A stretch of 64,000 bases of DNA from Agromyces sp. LHK192 (lineage in GTDB: Bacteria; Actinomycetota; Actinomycetes; Actinomycetales; Microbacteriaceae): positions 806,001-870,000 of the forward strand of contig NZ_CP034753.1 in assembly GCF_004006235.1 (NCBI RefSeq), in the 5' to 3' direction. The position numbers and the translations under genes are program-made. Positions within the stretch are counted from its first letter, which is position 1, and the number at the start of each line of letters is the position of its first letter. The notes under the pieces were generated by a model. That model had not been told where the DNA came from. It was given only the letters and a program-made list of their open reading frames with translations, and made no database searches. Positions 1-9,524 of this stretch are shown here, one piece after another.

Positions 1-923
1 ACGCGTCGGAGGGATTCACCCTCGGGGCGGCCGCGTTCGCCTGGTCGGGCCTTCGAGCGGCGCGCGGCGTGCGGCCGTTCGCGTGGACCGGGCCGATCGT
101 GTGCCTCGTGTCAGCGGTCGCGCTGGGCATCATCGCCGAGCAGACCTCGGTGGAGGACCCGATCCACGCGCTCGCGGACGGGCTCGTCTACCTGTTCGGC
201 GCGATCTGGGGAGCAGCGACGGTCTACGAACTCCGGCGTCGGCCCGAACGCGGCGGGGGACTGCTGATCCCGTTGGTCGTCATCTCCGGCATCCTTCCGG
301 TCCTCGCCGTCGCGGGCCTCGTCGTCGCATCGCTCGAGACCGTACTCGGGCCGATCGAGGACCTCATCCCCGACCTGACCGCGATCGGGGAGATCGTGTA
401 CGTCGTCTGCGCAATGGTGACGCTCCTCCCGTTGGCGAGGGATCCTTCCGCCCGCCCGGCGGGCGGAAGCAGTCACTTCCGGAACTCGGCCGAAGACCGG
501 CTCGCACGGGCGGAAGCAGCCGGCGAGCGGTCGTGGTCGGTGCTCGCGATCTCGCTCGATGACGCGGACGTGCTCAGGGAGGCGATCGGCGAGGACCCGT
601 TCCGCCATGTCGTCGAACGACTCGCGGCCGACATCACGGCGGCGTTCCCCGCCGATGCGGACATCGGCACCGACGGGTCGTCCGGCTTCCTCGTCCTCCT
701 CTCCCGATCCGACGCCGCCGTGCGCGAGCACGTGCGGGACCTCCTCGCGCGGGCCACGACGATCTCGCTGGAGTCCACGCTGACCGTGGAGTTCGCGGTG
801 AGCGTCGGGTGGGCCGATGTCCGGACCACGGGCTACGCGCTCGACGACCTCACTGCGGTCGCGCGGCGCGCGAGGGCGGAGGCGAGGGCTTCCGGCGGCA
901 ATCGCTGGCACCACGCGGACTGA
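1..923 (+). CDS. Membrane protein with degenerate GGDEF domain (5' end outside window)
   Basis: The reading frame is open from base 3, so the true start lies before the window; the GTG at 69 is only the first in-window candidate. The visible part has about four or five hydrophobic segments (for example around FAWTGPIVCLVSAVALG and LLIPLVVISGILPVLAVAG), followed by a cytoplasmic domain shaped like a diguanylate cyclase domain. Where a working cyclase has GGDEF, this protein has IGTDGSSGF, and the late SVGWADV...RRARAEARASGGNR stretch matches the usual end of the fold. I infer a catalytically dead GGDEF domain, perhaps a ligand sensor or signalling platform. Its gene is followed after 94 bases by an MMPL exporter with its own promoter-like sequence. 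The ligand is unknown. Confidence 0.7.
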   Translation, partial: ASEGFTLGAAAFAWSGLRAARGVRPFAWTGPIVCLVSAVALGIIAEQTSVEDPIHALADGLVYLFGAIWGAATVYELRRRPERGGGLLIPLVVISGILPVLAVAGLVVASLETVLGPIEDLIPDLTAIGEIVYVVCAMVTLLPLARDPSARPAGGSSHFRNSAEDRLARAEAAGERSWSVLAISLDDADVLREAIGEDPFRHVVERLAADITAAFPADADIGTDGSSGFLVLLSRSDAAVREHVRDLLARATTISLESTLTVEFAVSVGWADVRTTGYALDDLTAVARRARAEARASGGNRWHHAD

Positions 924-961
924 CCCGATGCGGAAACCGCGCTGAAAAGTCGGGCAAAAGT

Positions 962-990
962 TTGCAATTCGCAAGGCCGCTCCTTACATT
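962..990 (+). promoter_or_regulatory. Candidate promoter for the MMPL exporter
   Basis: TTGCAA (962-967) and TACATT (985-990) are separated by 17 bases, and each matches four of six positions of the sigma-70-type consensus. They stand out in an AT-richer patch about 28 bases upstream of the ATG at 1018. The -35 also sits in a small inverted repeat (TTGC...GCAA). No mapped transcript supports it. Confidence 0.4.
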
Positions 991-1017
991 GGCCTGACGA
1001 AGACTCTGGGGGTCAGC

Positions 1018-3240
1018 ATGGACGGTGCGACGACGGACCGGAGCACGGTGCACCGTGGCAGGCGCGTCGGTATCACGATCGGGATCATCCTCGTCTGGGT
1101 CGTGCTCTTCCTCGCCGGCGGGCGGATGTTCAGCCAGCTCAACGACCTCGGCACGAACGACCGCGTCCAGTTCCTCCCCGACACCGCGGAGTCGACGCAG
1201 GTCGATCAGCTCGACAACGTGTTCCGTGCCCAGGGGTACTCGTACGCGGTCGCCGTCTTCACCTTCGATGAACCGCTCGACGACCACGCGGCCCCGTTGA
1301 TCGAGCGTCGCATCCAGCAGATGCCGCCGATCGAGGGTGCATCGATCTTCCGCTCCACGCCGCTCATCGTGGCGGACGATCGGCTCGCCGCGGAGTTCGT
1401 CGTCCCGGTCGACTCGCAGGGCGCCATCGACGAGACCGTGTCGGCGTTGCGTTCCGGCCTGACGACCGCGGTGCCGGATGCGACGGCGGTCTACATCACC
1501 GGTGGCGCGGGCTTCGCCGCCGACATCATCTCCGCGTTCTCGGGAATCGACGGCCTGCTGCTGCTCGTGGCCCTGGGGGCGGTCCTGCTGATCCTGATCA
1601 TCGTCTACCGATCACCGCTGCTGCCGCTGATCGTGCTCTTCACGAGCCTGTCGGCCCTGTGCGGCGCCGTGCTCGTCGTCGCCGGACTGGCCCGGACCGG
1701 TGCAGTGCTGCTCGCCGGGCAGACCCAGGGCATCCTGCTGATCCTCGTCGTGGGCGCGAGCACGAACTACGCGCTGCTGTACGTCAGCAGGTACACCGAG
1801 GCGCTGGCATCCGGTCTCGGCCGCTGGGACGCGACCACCGCGGCGCTCCGAGGGACCTGGAAGCCCATCCTCGCGTCCGGGGCGACGGTGATCGCGGCGC
1901 TCATGGTGCTGCTCCTGAGCGAGCTCGGATCCAACCGCACGCTCGGCCCGATCGCGTCGATCGGGATCGTGTTCGCCATGCTGGCCTCGTTCACGCTGCT
2001 GCCGGCCCTGCTGCTGTGGGCGGGGCGGGCCGCGTTCTGGCCACGACAACTGACCGCGCCGCGCGATCCGGAGGCGCTGCTGGACGGCCCCGGGGTGTGG
2101 CCGCGCCTCGCGCGGTTCGTGGCCGCGCACCACCGGAAGGTGTGGATCGGCTCCGCGGCGCTGCTGGTCCTCATGTCGTTCGGCCTGACGCAGCTGAAGG
2201 CCGACGGCGCACCCTCGAGCGAGTACGTGCTCGGCCAGTCGCAGGCGCGCGACGGGCTCGCGGTACTCGCCGAGCACTATCCCGCCGGGTCGGGCACTCC
2301 CGCGATCGTCGTCGTCGAGGCGGAGTCGATGCTCGATACGACGGCGACGATCCTCGCCGTGGACGGCGTGGATCACGTGCGCGTGGCCACGTTGGGCGGA
2401 CCGACGCCCGTCACGCCGGACGGCGTCCAGCCGTTCGCGGCGGGGTCGGGGATCGCGTTGGCGCCGATGGTGGTCGAGGGCGACGTCCTCCTCGAGGCGA
2501 CCCTGACCGACGCGGCCGATACTCGCGCGGCGGAGCAGACCGTCCGCGAGCTCCGCTCGGCGCTCGACGCGCTCGATCCGGGCATCCTGGTCGGCGGTCA
2601 GACCGCGATCGACCTCGATGCGAACGAAGCGGCGTCGCGGGACCGCGGGCTCATCGTGCCGGCCGTGCTGCTGGCCGTGCTGCTCGTGCTCGTGTTCCTG
2701 TTGCGATCGCTCATCGCGCCGGTGATCGTCATCGGCAGCGTCGCGCTCTCGTACGCCGCCGCGCTCGGCGTCTCGGCGCTGGTCTTCCAATACGTCCTCG
2801 GCTTCACTGCCGCGGATCCGACGGTGCCGCTGTTCGCCTTCGTCTTCCTGATCGCGCTCGGCGTCGACTACAACATCTTCCTGATGACCAGGGCGCGCGA
2901 GGAGACGCCGGCGCACGGCGCGCGCGACGGGATGCTGCGCAGCCTGATCCTCACCGGCGGGGTCATCACCTCGGCAGGCATCGTGCTGGCGGCGACGTTC
3001 GCGGCGCTCGGCGTGCTGCCGCTGCTCTTCCTTGCGCAGATCGCGTTCATCGTCGCATTCGGCGTCCTGCTCGACACGTTCCTGGTGCGAACGCTGCTGG
3101 TGCCGGCACTGGTGTACGACCTCGGTCGGCGCACGTGGTGGCCGGGCGCGCTCTCTCGCGCGCGCGGCGCGGCCGACGAGCCGCCCGACGCGCCCGTCGA
3201 TCCTTCCGCGCAGCCGGAACGCGAGCCGGCGATCTACTGA
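1018..3240 (+). CDS. MMPL/RND-family membrane exporter
   Basis: A 740-residue protein with the duplicated MMPL layout: one N-terminal membrane helix (GIIL-VWVVLFLAGG), an extracytoplasmic domain, five helices, a short loop, then the same pattern again. Conserved helix segments such as GASTNYALLYVSRYTE in the first half and GVDYNIFLMTRAREE in the second are the TM4 signature carrying the proton-relay Asp-Tyr pair; in the first half the Asp is replaced by Asn/Thr, so the second half probably carries proton coupling. The family uses proton-motive force to move lipids, pigments or drugs across the inner membrane. The C-terminus ends in a polar Pro/Glu-rich tail. Start ATG 1018 is preceded by a G-rich stretch. 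The substrate cannot be read from sequence. Confidence 0.9.
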   Translation: MDGATTDRSTVHRGRRVGITIGIILVWVVLFLAGGRMFSQLNDLGTNDRVQFLPDTAESTQVDQLDNVFRAQGYSYAVAVFTFDEPLDDHAAPLIERRIQQMPPIEGASIFRSTPLIVADDRLAAEFVVPVDSQGAIDETVSALRSGLTTAVPDATAVYITGGAGFAADIISAFSGIDGLLLLVALGAVLLILIIVYRSPLLPLIVLFTSLSALCGAVLVVAGLARTGAVLLAGQTQGILLILVVGASTNYALLYVSRYTEALASGLGRWDATTAALRGTWKPILASGATVIAALMVLLLSELGSNRTLGPIASIGIVFAMLASFTLLPALLLWAGRAAFWPRQLTAPRDPEALLDGPGVWPRLARFVAAHHRKVWIGSAALLVLMSFGLTQLKADGAPSSEYVLGQSQARDGLAVLAEHYPAGSGTPAIVVVEAESMLDTTATILAVDGVDHVRVATLGGPTPVTPDGVQPFAAGSGIALAPMVVEGDVLLEATLTDAADTRAAEQTVRELRSALDALDPGILVGGQTAIDLDANEAASRDRGLIVPAVLLAVLLVLVFLLRSLIAPVIVIGSVALSYAAALGVSALVFQYVLGFTAADPTVPLFAFVFLIALGVDYNIFLMTRAREETPAHGARDGMLRSLILTGGVITSAGIVLAATFAALGVLPLLFLAQIAFIVAFGVLLDTFLVRTLLVPALVYDLGRRTWWPGALSRARGAADEPPDAPVDPSAQPEREPAIY

Positions 3241-3407
3241 GCGGCCGACCGGGCGACGGCCCCTGGCCGACCCGCTGACGGACCCGTGCCGGGGCCGGTC
3301 GGCGACGCGAGAGCTGCACCCCGGCGCCCCTTGGGCGGCATTCCGGACGGGATGACACCGCCCCTGTTTTGGGGGCACGGAATCCCGATCGCGACCCCAA
3401 GATTCGC

Positions 3408-3436
3408 TTGAGATTAACTGAACTTCGGATAAAGAT
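3408..3436 (+). promoter_or_regulatory. Weak candidate promoter for the peroxidase gene
   Basis: TTGAGA (3408-3413) lies 14-16 bases before an AT-rich GATAAAG stretch (3428-3434), in the only AT-rich patch of the 295-base gap between the exporter and the peroxidase. TGAAC (3419-3423) and GTTCA (3440-3444) form a small inverted repeat around it that could be an operator. The -10 match is poor, so this is tentative. The rest of the gap is GC-rich and shows only a 5-bp hairpin (3360-3376) that may end the exporter transcript. Confidence 0.25.
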
Positions 3437-3535
3437 CAGGTTCATCGTCGACAGGTGTCGACGGTGTTCTGCAACCCGAACGTGCGAAGCGCAACGCCTG
3501 AGTCACTTCGCCAGTACGAAGGGGTACGACCCGAA

Positions 3536-6500
3536 ATGGACGCCATCACGCAAGCTGCTGGGGACATCTCGCTCGGAAGATGGGCGAGGTGGCGTCGGAT
3601 ACTGGCCCTCCTCACGGCGAGTGCCGTGGCGTTCACGCTGATGCTGGCGATACCTCCGCAGTCTGCCGAGGCCGTCACCGACGAGGACCCGTCGTTCGTC
3701 CTCACACAGAACGACCTCGAGTTCATCCTCAGGCAGATCCAGATCTCGGAGGCGCACGCCGCCGACGAGCTGAACCCCTCCAACTACGAGCTCCTCTGCC
3801 TCGACCAAGGCGACACCGCGCAGAACTGCGTGTCCGACGCCATGCGGCCCAAGGGTGTGCGAACGGTCGACGGCTCGTACAACAACCTGTTGGTGGGTCA
3901 GACCGGATACGGATCGTCGAGCGTCGCGTTCCCGCGCCTCCTCGAGGCCGAGTGGCGCCAGGCCGACCCGGAGGTCGCCGAGCTCGGGTTCGAGCCGAAT
4001 GCACCGGCCGACATGGCCGCCTGTGCCGCGGGCACCACGTGCTACGCCCAGACTCAGGGCAACGTGTTCGACGCCGACCCGCGTACGATCAGCAACCTGA
4101 TCGTCGACCAGTCGACCGCCAACCCCGCCATCCAGAACCAGGTCGAGGCCGGCACGGCGATTCCGGTGCCGGGCACGGATCGCGTCGTCACGCCGAACAC
4201 CGCGCCCGACGAGGAACTGTCCGCACCGTTCAACACCTTCACCGGGTTCTTCGGCCAGTTCTTCGACCACGGACTCGACCTGGTCGGCAAGGCCGGCAAC
4301 GGCCAGATGATCGTCCCGCTCGCCGAGGACGACCCGCTGTTCTGCCCGCCGGAGGGCGTCCGGCCCGGTGAGTCCGCCCAGTGCGACCCCGAGGCCAACT
4401 ACATCACGCTCTCGCGTGCGACGCGGATCGACGAGACGTCGACGGAGCACAAGAACCTGACGTCGCCCTTCATCGACCAGAACCAGACCTACAGCTCGCA
4501 CCCCGCGCACCAGGTCTTCCTCCGCCACTACGTGCTCGAGGGCGGTGTACCGGTCGCGACCGGTCGTCTCATCGAGGGCGTCAACGGCGGAATGGCCAAG
4601 TGGCGCGATGTGAAGGCGCAGGCTCGGCAGATCCTCGGCATCAACCTCACCGACGCCGACCTCCTCGACGTCCCGCAGGTGCTCGTCGACCCGTACGGCA
4701 ACTTCGTCCCGTCGCCCGAGAACGGCTACCCGCAGCTGCTCACGGGAGACCCCAACGCCCCGACGCTCGTCGAAGGCATCCCGGGCGGTACCGGCGTCAC
4801 GGTTCCCGCCGACGTGCTGGGAACCGGGCACGCGTTCCTCGACGACATCGCCCACGGCTCGACGCCCGTGGCTGACGAGGGCAGCGGTGAACTGCTTCCG
4901 CGCTTCAACGAGGACGGCACGCCCGTGCTCGACGAGAACGGCGAGCCCGTGCTCACCGGGTACGACAACGCGACGCTGGACGAGCACTTCATCGCCGGCG
5001 ACGGTCGCGTGAACGAGAACATCGGCCTGACCGCCGTGCACTCCGTGTTCCACGCCGAGCACAACCGCATGGTCGGCCAGATCATCGACGTGCTCGACGG
5101 TGCACGGCCCGAACTGGAAGCGCAGGACTCCGCAGAGCGCGGCGGCATCGCCGAGTTCGCCAGGGCCTTCCGCGGCGAGCCCCACTCGTACGTCTCGGAC
5201 AAGCCGGAGGAGAACCTCCCCGGCTACTTCGCGGCGGGCACCGACCCGGCTTCGCTTCCGGACGGCTGGAACGCCGACGACTGGTCGTACGAGGAGCGCC
5301 TGTTCCAGGCGGCCAAGTTCGCGACCGAGATGCAGTACCAGCACCTCGTGTTCGAGGAGTTCGGTCGCAAGATCTCGCCGAACATCGATGCGGTCGTCTT
5401 CAACGAGAACAGCTACAACCCGGGCATCAATCCCGCGATCACCGCGGAGTTCGCCCACGTCGTCTACCGCTTCGGCCACTCGATGATGACCGAGGAGATC
5501 GGCCGTGAGGCGGTCGAAGGCGGAGCAGCGATGCAGGATGTGCCACTCCTCACCGGATTCCTCAACCCGACCTTGTTCGACGAGAACGGGGCGCTCACTC
5601 CCGAGGAGGCGACCGGATCGCTCATCAACGGCATGACGTCCCGGATCGGCAGCCAGATCGACGAGCACATCGTCGACGTCCTGCGGAACAACCTCCTGGG
5701 GCTTCCGCTCGACCTGGCGACGCTCAACCTGCTGCGTGGTCGCGACACCGGTGTTCCGGGCCTGCAGGACGCACGTCGGTCGTTCTTCGCGGCGACCGGT
5801 GAGCCGATCCTCGCGCCGTACACGAGCTGGGACGACTTCGGTCGCAACATCAAGAACGGCAACAACTTCGGTCGTGCCGGCGAACGTGCGTCCCTCGTGA
5901 ACTTCGTGGCGGCCTACGGCACGCACCAGTCGATCCTCGATGCGGCCACGCTCGAAGAGAAGCGGAACGCTGCCGCACTGCTGGTCAACGGTTCGCCCCT
6001 CGGCGAGGAGTTCGTGCTGACGCTCGCGGGGGCCGATCGCTTCCAGACGGCGGCCCTCATCAGCCAGCGCCAGTTCCCGTCGCCCGGTGACGGAATCCCG
6101 GTGGTGTACATCACCGACGCGATGAAGTTCCCGGACGCCCTGGCGGGCGGCGCCGCGGCACGCGCCGAGGGCGGACCGATCCTGATGGTGGCCAACCGTC
6201 TCGACGGCGACATCCCGTTCTCGACGGCCGAAGAGCTCACTCGCCTGAACCCCGCGAAGATCGTGGTTCTGGGTGACTCCAACTCGGTCACGGTGAACAC
6301 CCGAGAGAACCTGCGGGCGTACACACGAGACGACGACGTCGAGGTGGTCGGCGGCGTGGACCGGATGGAGACCGCAGCGATGATCAGCGAGCGGTTCGAC
6401 CCGGGCACGCAGGGCGTGGAGCGCGTGTTCATCGCCGATGGCAACAACTTCCCCGACGCGCTCGCGGCGGCGGCGGTCGCAGCCCGCGACGGTGTCCCGA

Positions 6501-9394
6501 TCCTCCTGACGCACCGCGATGCGCTGCCGACGGCGACGCGCGGGGCGCTCGAGCGCCTCAACCCGCAGGAGATCATCATCCTCGGAAGCACCGCCTCGAT
6601 CAGCGCGGCCACGGAGGCCGCGATCCGCACCTACGCGGATCCCGGCGACACGCGTCGCATCGCGGGAGTGGACCGTTTCCAGACCGCGGCGATGATCACG
6701 CAGGAGTTCTACGAGCCCGGTGTCGAGAAGCTCTTCATCGCGAACGGACGGAACTTCCCCGACGCACTCGCGGCCGGGCCCGCAGCGGGACTCTTCGACT
6801 CGCCCATCCTCCTGGTGGACCCGTCGTACATCCCCGCGGACGTGCTGGCCGAGATCGAGCGGCTCAACCCCGCGCAGATCGTGGTGCTGGGCGGTCCGAC
6901 GAATGTCGGCCCGGCAGTCAAGTCGCAGCTCGCGACGCACGCGCCCGAGCCGTTGACGCCGCCGGCCGACCGCGAGGACTTCCTGTTCAGCACCGGCGCA
7001 TGGGCCGGGGTGAACACGGGACTCGACAACGTCGACTTCTGGACCGGCGGTCTCGCGGAGCGGCTCGACCCGTTCGGCGGCATGCTGGGCTCCACGTTCA
7101 ACTTCGTCTTCGAGACGCAGTTGGAGAAGCTCCAGTTCGGCGACCGGTTCTACTACCTGTTCCGCAACGAGGGCGAGCAGCTGTTCGCCGGCCTCGAGGG
7201 CAACACGTTCTCGGACATGATCCAGCGGAACACGGACGCCTCGCACCTGCCGGCCGACATCTTCGCGCTGGCCGATCCGATCCTCGACATCGAGGAGCAG
7301 GCGGCACTGCCGGCGGCGGAGCGCGAGCCCGGGCTCAGCCTCATCGGCGGCCAGTGGCGCTGGCAGGGTGACGAGCACGTCGAGATGCACGCCACCGCCG
7401 AAGCGGACAACCTCCGCGGCGACGAGGGCGACGACAGCATCTGGGGGTACGGCGGCGATGACCGCATCGAGGGCGGAGCCGGCAACGACTCGCTCGTCGG
7501 CGGCCAGGGCCACGACATCCTCACGGACTCGTTCGGCGACGACAACCTGAAGGGCAAGCAGGGCAACGATGCGATGCACCTCGGCTCGGGCATCGACCTC
7601 GGCATCGGCGGGATCGGTGACGACTTCGTGGTCAAGGGTGCCGACGACGGCTCGACGATCTTCTCCGGAATGGGCGACGACGTCGTACTCGGCGGCACAG
7701 GTCGGATCACCGTCCTCGGCGGCGAGCACGACGACTGGGTGGAGGGTTCCGGTCACGCCGACCTGCTCCAGGGCGACAATGCGGACCAGTTCCAGAACGA
7801 CACCCTGGGCGGCGACGACATCGTGATCGGCAGGCTCGGCAACGACGACATCGAGGGTGAAGGCGGCAACGACGTCCTCGTCGGCGTCGGCGTCGGCACC
7901 GACCGCCACCACGGCGGCCTCGGTTGGGACTGGCTCACGTACTACGGTCAGAGCACCGGCGTGACCTCCGACTGGGCGTTCAACCGGGTGTTCGAGCCGA
8001 ACAACCCGCTGCCGTCCAGGTTCGACCTGCTCGAGGCGCTGTCCGGCGGCTCCGGCAACGACACCCTGCGCGGACCGATCACCGAGGCCGACGACCTGTC
8101 GGAGAGCGAGATCGAGCTGAACAAGGCGACGGAGGAGGTGATCGACTCGATCGGCGGCTTGGAGGACATGCTGCGACCGGTGATCGACGTCGACGGCACC
8201 CCCGTCGCGTTGGGCGACTTCTCGCTTCCGTTCCTGCGGGGAGCGGTCGAGTCGGATGCCGACGGCGTGCACAAGGTGATGATCGCCGGCCCGGGCAATG
8301 ACACGGTCGAGGGTCGAGGCGGCAACGACTACCTCGACGGCGACAAGATGCTCCGGGTGCGACTGACGGATGGGACGGACTTCTTCGACAGTGCGTCGCA
8401 GCTGCAGGCACGCGTGTTCGCCGGCACGCTCAACCCGGGTGACATCGACATCGTCCGTGACATCGTGGACGACCCGAATGCGGAGACCGCGGTCGACACC
8501 GCGTTCTACCGGAACACGTTCGCGTCGTACACGATCACCCCGATCGGGCCGCTCGGCTCCGGGTACTGGCGAGTCGAGCACACGCAGGTCGCCGAGCCGG
8601 AGGAGAGCGACGGTGTCGACGTGATCCGAGGGTTCGAGCGCCTGCAGTTCACCGACGGATGTGCGGAGCTGGCGGAGGACGGCACCAGCTGGGTCTCCTG
8701 CGCACCGACCGCAGCCGTCACGATGGACCCGACGGCGCCGGTGGAGGGCGACCCGGTCACGGCCTCGGTCTGGCAGGTCGACGGAGCAGGCGACCCGACG
8801 GACGTGCCGTTCGACCTCTCGCAGGTCACGAACGTGCGGTACGCCTGGTGGGGCGGCGAGGGCGACACGGTCGACACGGTGACGGAGTGGGAGGAGATCC
8901 CGAACCCGCTCGGTTCCGGTTCGTCGGTGTTCGTTCCGGACCAGCTCGCGGTCGGACTGTTCCTGCGGGTGACGGTGAGCTACACCGCACCGGACGGGAC
9001 GTTCCGGACGACGACCTCGGCAGTGTCGGACGCACAGGTCGCGGAGGGGCCGACGGGACCGGGAACGCTGGTGATGCTCCACGCGAACCCGCTCACGCCG
9101 GGCCTCGCGATCCCGGCCGGAACGCCGACCGACCCTGACGGCGGCATCGCCGAGGACACGGTGCTCGAGTACCAGTGGTCGTGGACCGACACCGATCCGA
9201 ACGTCGAGGGCGCGACCCCGGTCTGGACCGACTACCCGCCGGAGGCGGTGGTGCCCCCGGGTTCCGCGTTCACGCCCACGGCGGAGGACATCGGTCGCTG
9301 GATCCGGGTGACGATCTCCTACACCGACGGTGGGGGAACGGCCGATCAGGCATCCGATTGGACGGACGTGCCGGTGACTGCGCCGGCGCCCTGA
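3536..9394 (+). CDS. Giant secreted haem peroxidase with inserted CWB2 repeats and RTX tail
   Basis: I start at ATG 3536 (1952 residues): AGGGG lies 11 bases upstream and the next residues form a signal peptide, with arginines near 16-21, a hydrophobic core, and AEA before residue 47. The bacterial animal-type haem peroxidase domain follows: the distal motif QFFDHGLD (His near 245), the GRVNEN...LTAVHSVFHAEHNR helix (about 490-513), and the proximal motif VVYRFGHSMM (His near 648). At about 828-1137 there are three CWB2 repeats (each GADRF/GVDRF...FPDALA...ILL...LNP..I..LG). The peroxidase fold then resumes at about 1150 with GLDNVDFWTGGLAE...GSTFNFVFETQ. RTX-type GGxGxDxI repeats follow (about 1289-1600), then two Ig-like domains. 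There is no LPXTG; wall attachment probably uses the CWB2 repeats. Likely role: oxidative, adhesive or antimicrobial exoenzyme. Confidence 0.85.
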   Translation: MDAITQAAGDISLGRWARWRRILALLTASAVAFTLMLAIPPQSAEAVTDEDPSFVLTQNDLEFILRQIQISEAHAADELNPSNYELLCLDQGDTAQNCVSDAMRPKGVRTVDGSYNNLLVGQTGYGSSSVAFPRLLEAEWRQADPEVAELGFEPNAPADMAACAAGTTCYAQTQGNVFDADPRTISNLIVDQSTANPAIQNQVEAGTAIPVPGTDRVVTPNTAPDEELSAPFNTFTGFFGQFFDHGLDLVGKAGNGQMIVPLAEDDPLFCPPEGVRPGESAQCDPEANYITLSRATRIDETSTEHKNLTSPFIDQNQTYSSHPAHQVFLRHYVLEGGVPVATGRLIEGVNGGMAKWRDVKAQARQILGINLTDADLLDVPQVLVDPYGNFVPSPENGYPQLLTGDPNAPTLVEGIPGGTGVTVPADVLGTGHAFLDDIAHGSTPVADEGSGELLPRFNEDGTPVLDENGEPVLTGYDNATLDEHFIAGDGRVNENIGLTAVHSVFHAEHNRMVGQIIDVLDGARPELEAQDSAERGGIAEFARAFRGEPHSYVSDKPEENLPGYFAAGTDPASLPDGWNADDWSYEERLFQAAKFATEMQYQHLVFEEFGRKISPNIDAVVFNENSYNPGINPAITAEFAHVVYRFGHSMMTEEIGREAVEGGAAMQDVPLLTGFLNPTLFDENGALTPEEATGSLINGMTSRIGSQIDEHIVDVLRNNLLGLPLDLATLNLLRGRDTGVPGLQDARRSFFAATGEPILAPYTSWDDFGRNIKNGNNFGRAGERASLVNFVAAYGTHQSILDAATLEEKRNAAALLVNGSPLGEEFVLTLAGADRFQTAALISQRQFPSPGDGIPVVYITDAMKFPDALAGGAAARAEGGPILMVANRLDGDIPFSTAEELTRLNPAKIVVLGDSNSVTVNTRENLRAYTRDDDVEVVGGVDRMETAAMISERFDPGTQGVERVFIADGNNFPDALAAAAVAARDGVPILLTHRDALPTATRGALERLNPQEIIILGSTASISAATEAAIRTYADPGDTRRIAGVDRFQTAAMITQEFYEPGVEKLFIANGRNFPDALAAGPAAGLFDSPILLVDPSYIPADVLAEIERLNPAQIVVLGGPTNVGPAVKSQLATHAPEPLTPPADREDFLFSTGAWAGVNTGLDNVDFWTGGLAERLDPFGGMLGSTFNFVFETQLEKLQFGDRFYYLFRNEGEQLFAGLEGNTFSDMIQRNTDASHLPADIFALADPILDIEEQAALPAAEREPGLSLIGGQWRWQGDEHVEMHATAEADNLRGDEGDDSIWGYGGDDRIEGGAGNDSLVGGQGHDILTDSFGDDNLKGKQGNDAMHLGSGIDLGIGGIGDDFVVKGADDGSTIFSGMGDDVVLGGTGRITVLGGEHDDWVEGSGHADLLQGDNADQFQNDTLGGDDIVIGRLGNDDIEGEGGNDVLVGVGVGTDRHHGGLGWDWLTYYGQSTGVTSDWAFNRVFEPNNPLPSRFDLLEALSGGSGNDTLRGPITEADDLSESEIELNKATEEVIDSIGGLEDMLRPVIDVDGTPVALGDFSLPFLRGAVESDADGVHKVMIAGPGNDTVEGRGGNDYLDGDKMLRVRLTDGTDFFDSASQLQARVFAGTLNPGDIDIVRDIVDDPNAETAVDTAFYRNTFASYTITPIGPLGSGYWRVEHTQVAEPEESDGVDVIRGFERLQFTDGCAELAEDGTSWVSCAPTAAVTMDPTAPVEGDPVTASVWQVDGAGDPTDVPFDLSQVTNVRYAWWGGEGDTVDTVTEWEEIPNPLGSGSSVFVPDQLAVGLFLRVTVSYTAPDGTFRTTTSAVSDAQVAEGPTGPGTLVMLHANPLTPGLAIPAGTPTDPDGGIAEDTVLEYQWSWTDTDPNVEGATPVWTDYPPEAVVPPGSAFTPTAEDIGRWIRVTISYTDGGGTADQASDWTDVPVTAPAP

Positions 9395-9453
9395 TCCGAC
9401 GGGTCGCGCGATCTCAGTCAAGCTGATACCCCGGATCGCGAATGACCCGAAAG

Positions 9454-9492
9454 GAACGGGCGGACACCACCCCTCGGTGTCCGCCCGTTCCG
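9454..9492. terminator. Strong bidirectional hairpin terminator
   Basis: A perfect 16-bp stem (9454-9469 with 9477-9492) closes a 7-base loop between the convergent peroxidase gene and the minus-strand small acidic protein gene. On the minus strand the stem is followed by TTT; on the plus strand there is no T-run. It probably ends both transcripts. Confidence 0.7.
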
Positions 9493-9524
9493 CCTGTGCG
9501 GCGTGAGGTCGAAGCGATCAGCGA

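Noticed and set aside
1612..3378. Minus-strand frame of 588 codons opposite the MMPL gene
   Set aside because: Arg/Gln/Asp-rich shadow of a membrane-protein gene; no start context or domain.
3503..9421. Minus-strand open frame of 1972 codons opposite the peroxidase gene
   Set aside because: It is Arg/Val/Asp-rich without any domain, mirrors the codon bias of the plus-strand gene, and the plus strand has signal peptide, peroxidase, CWB2 and RTX motifs.
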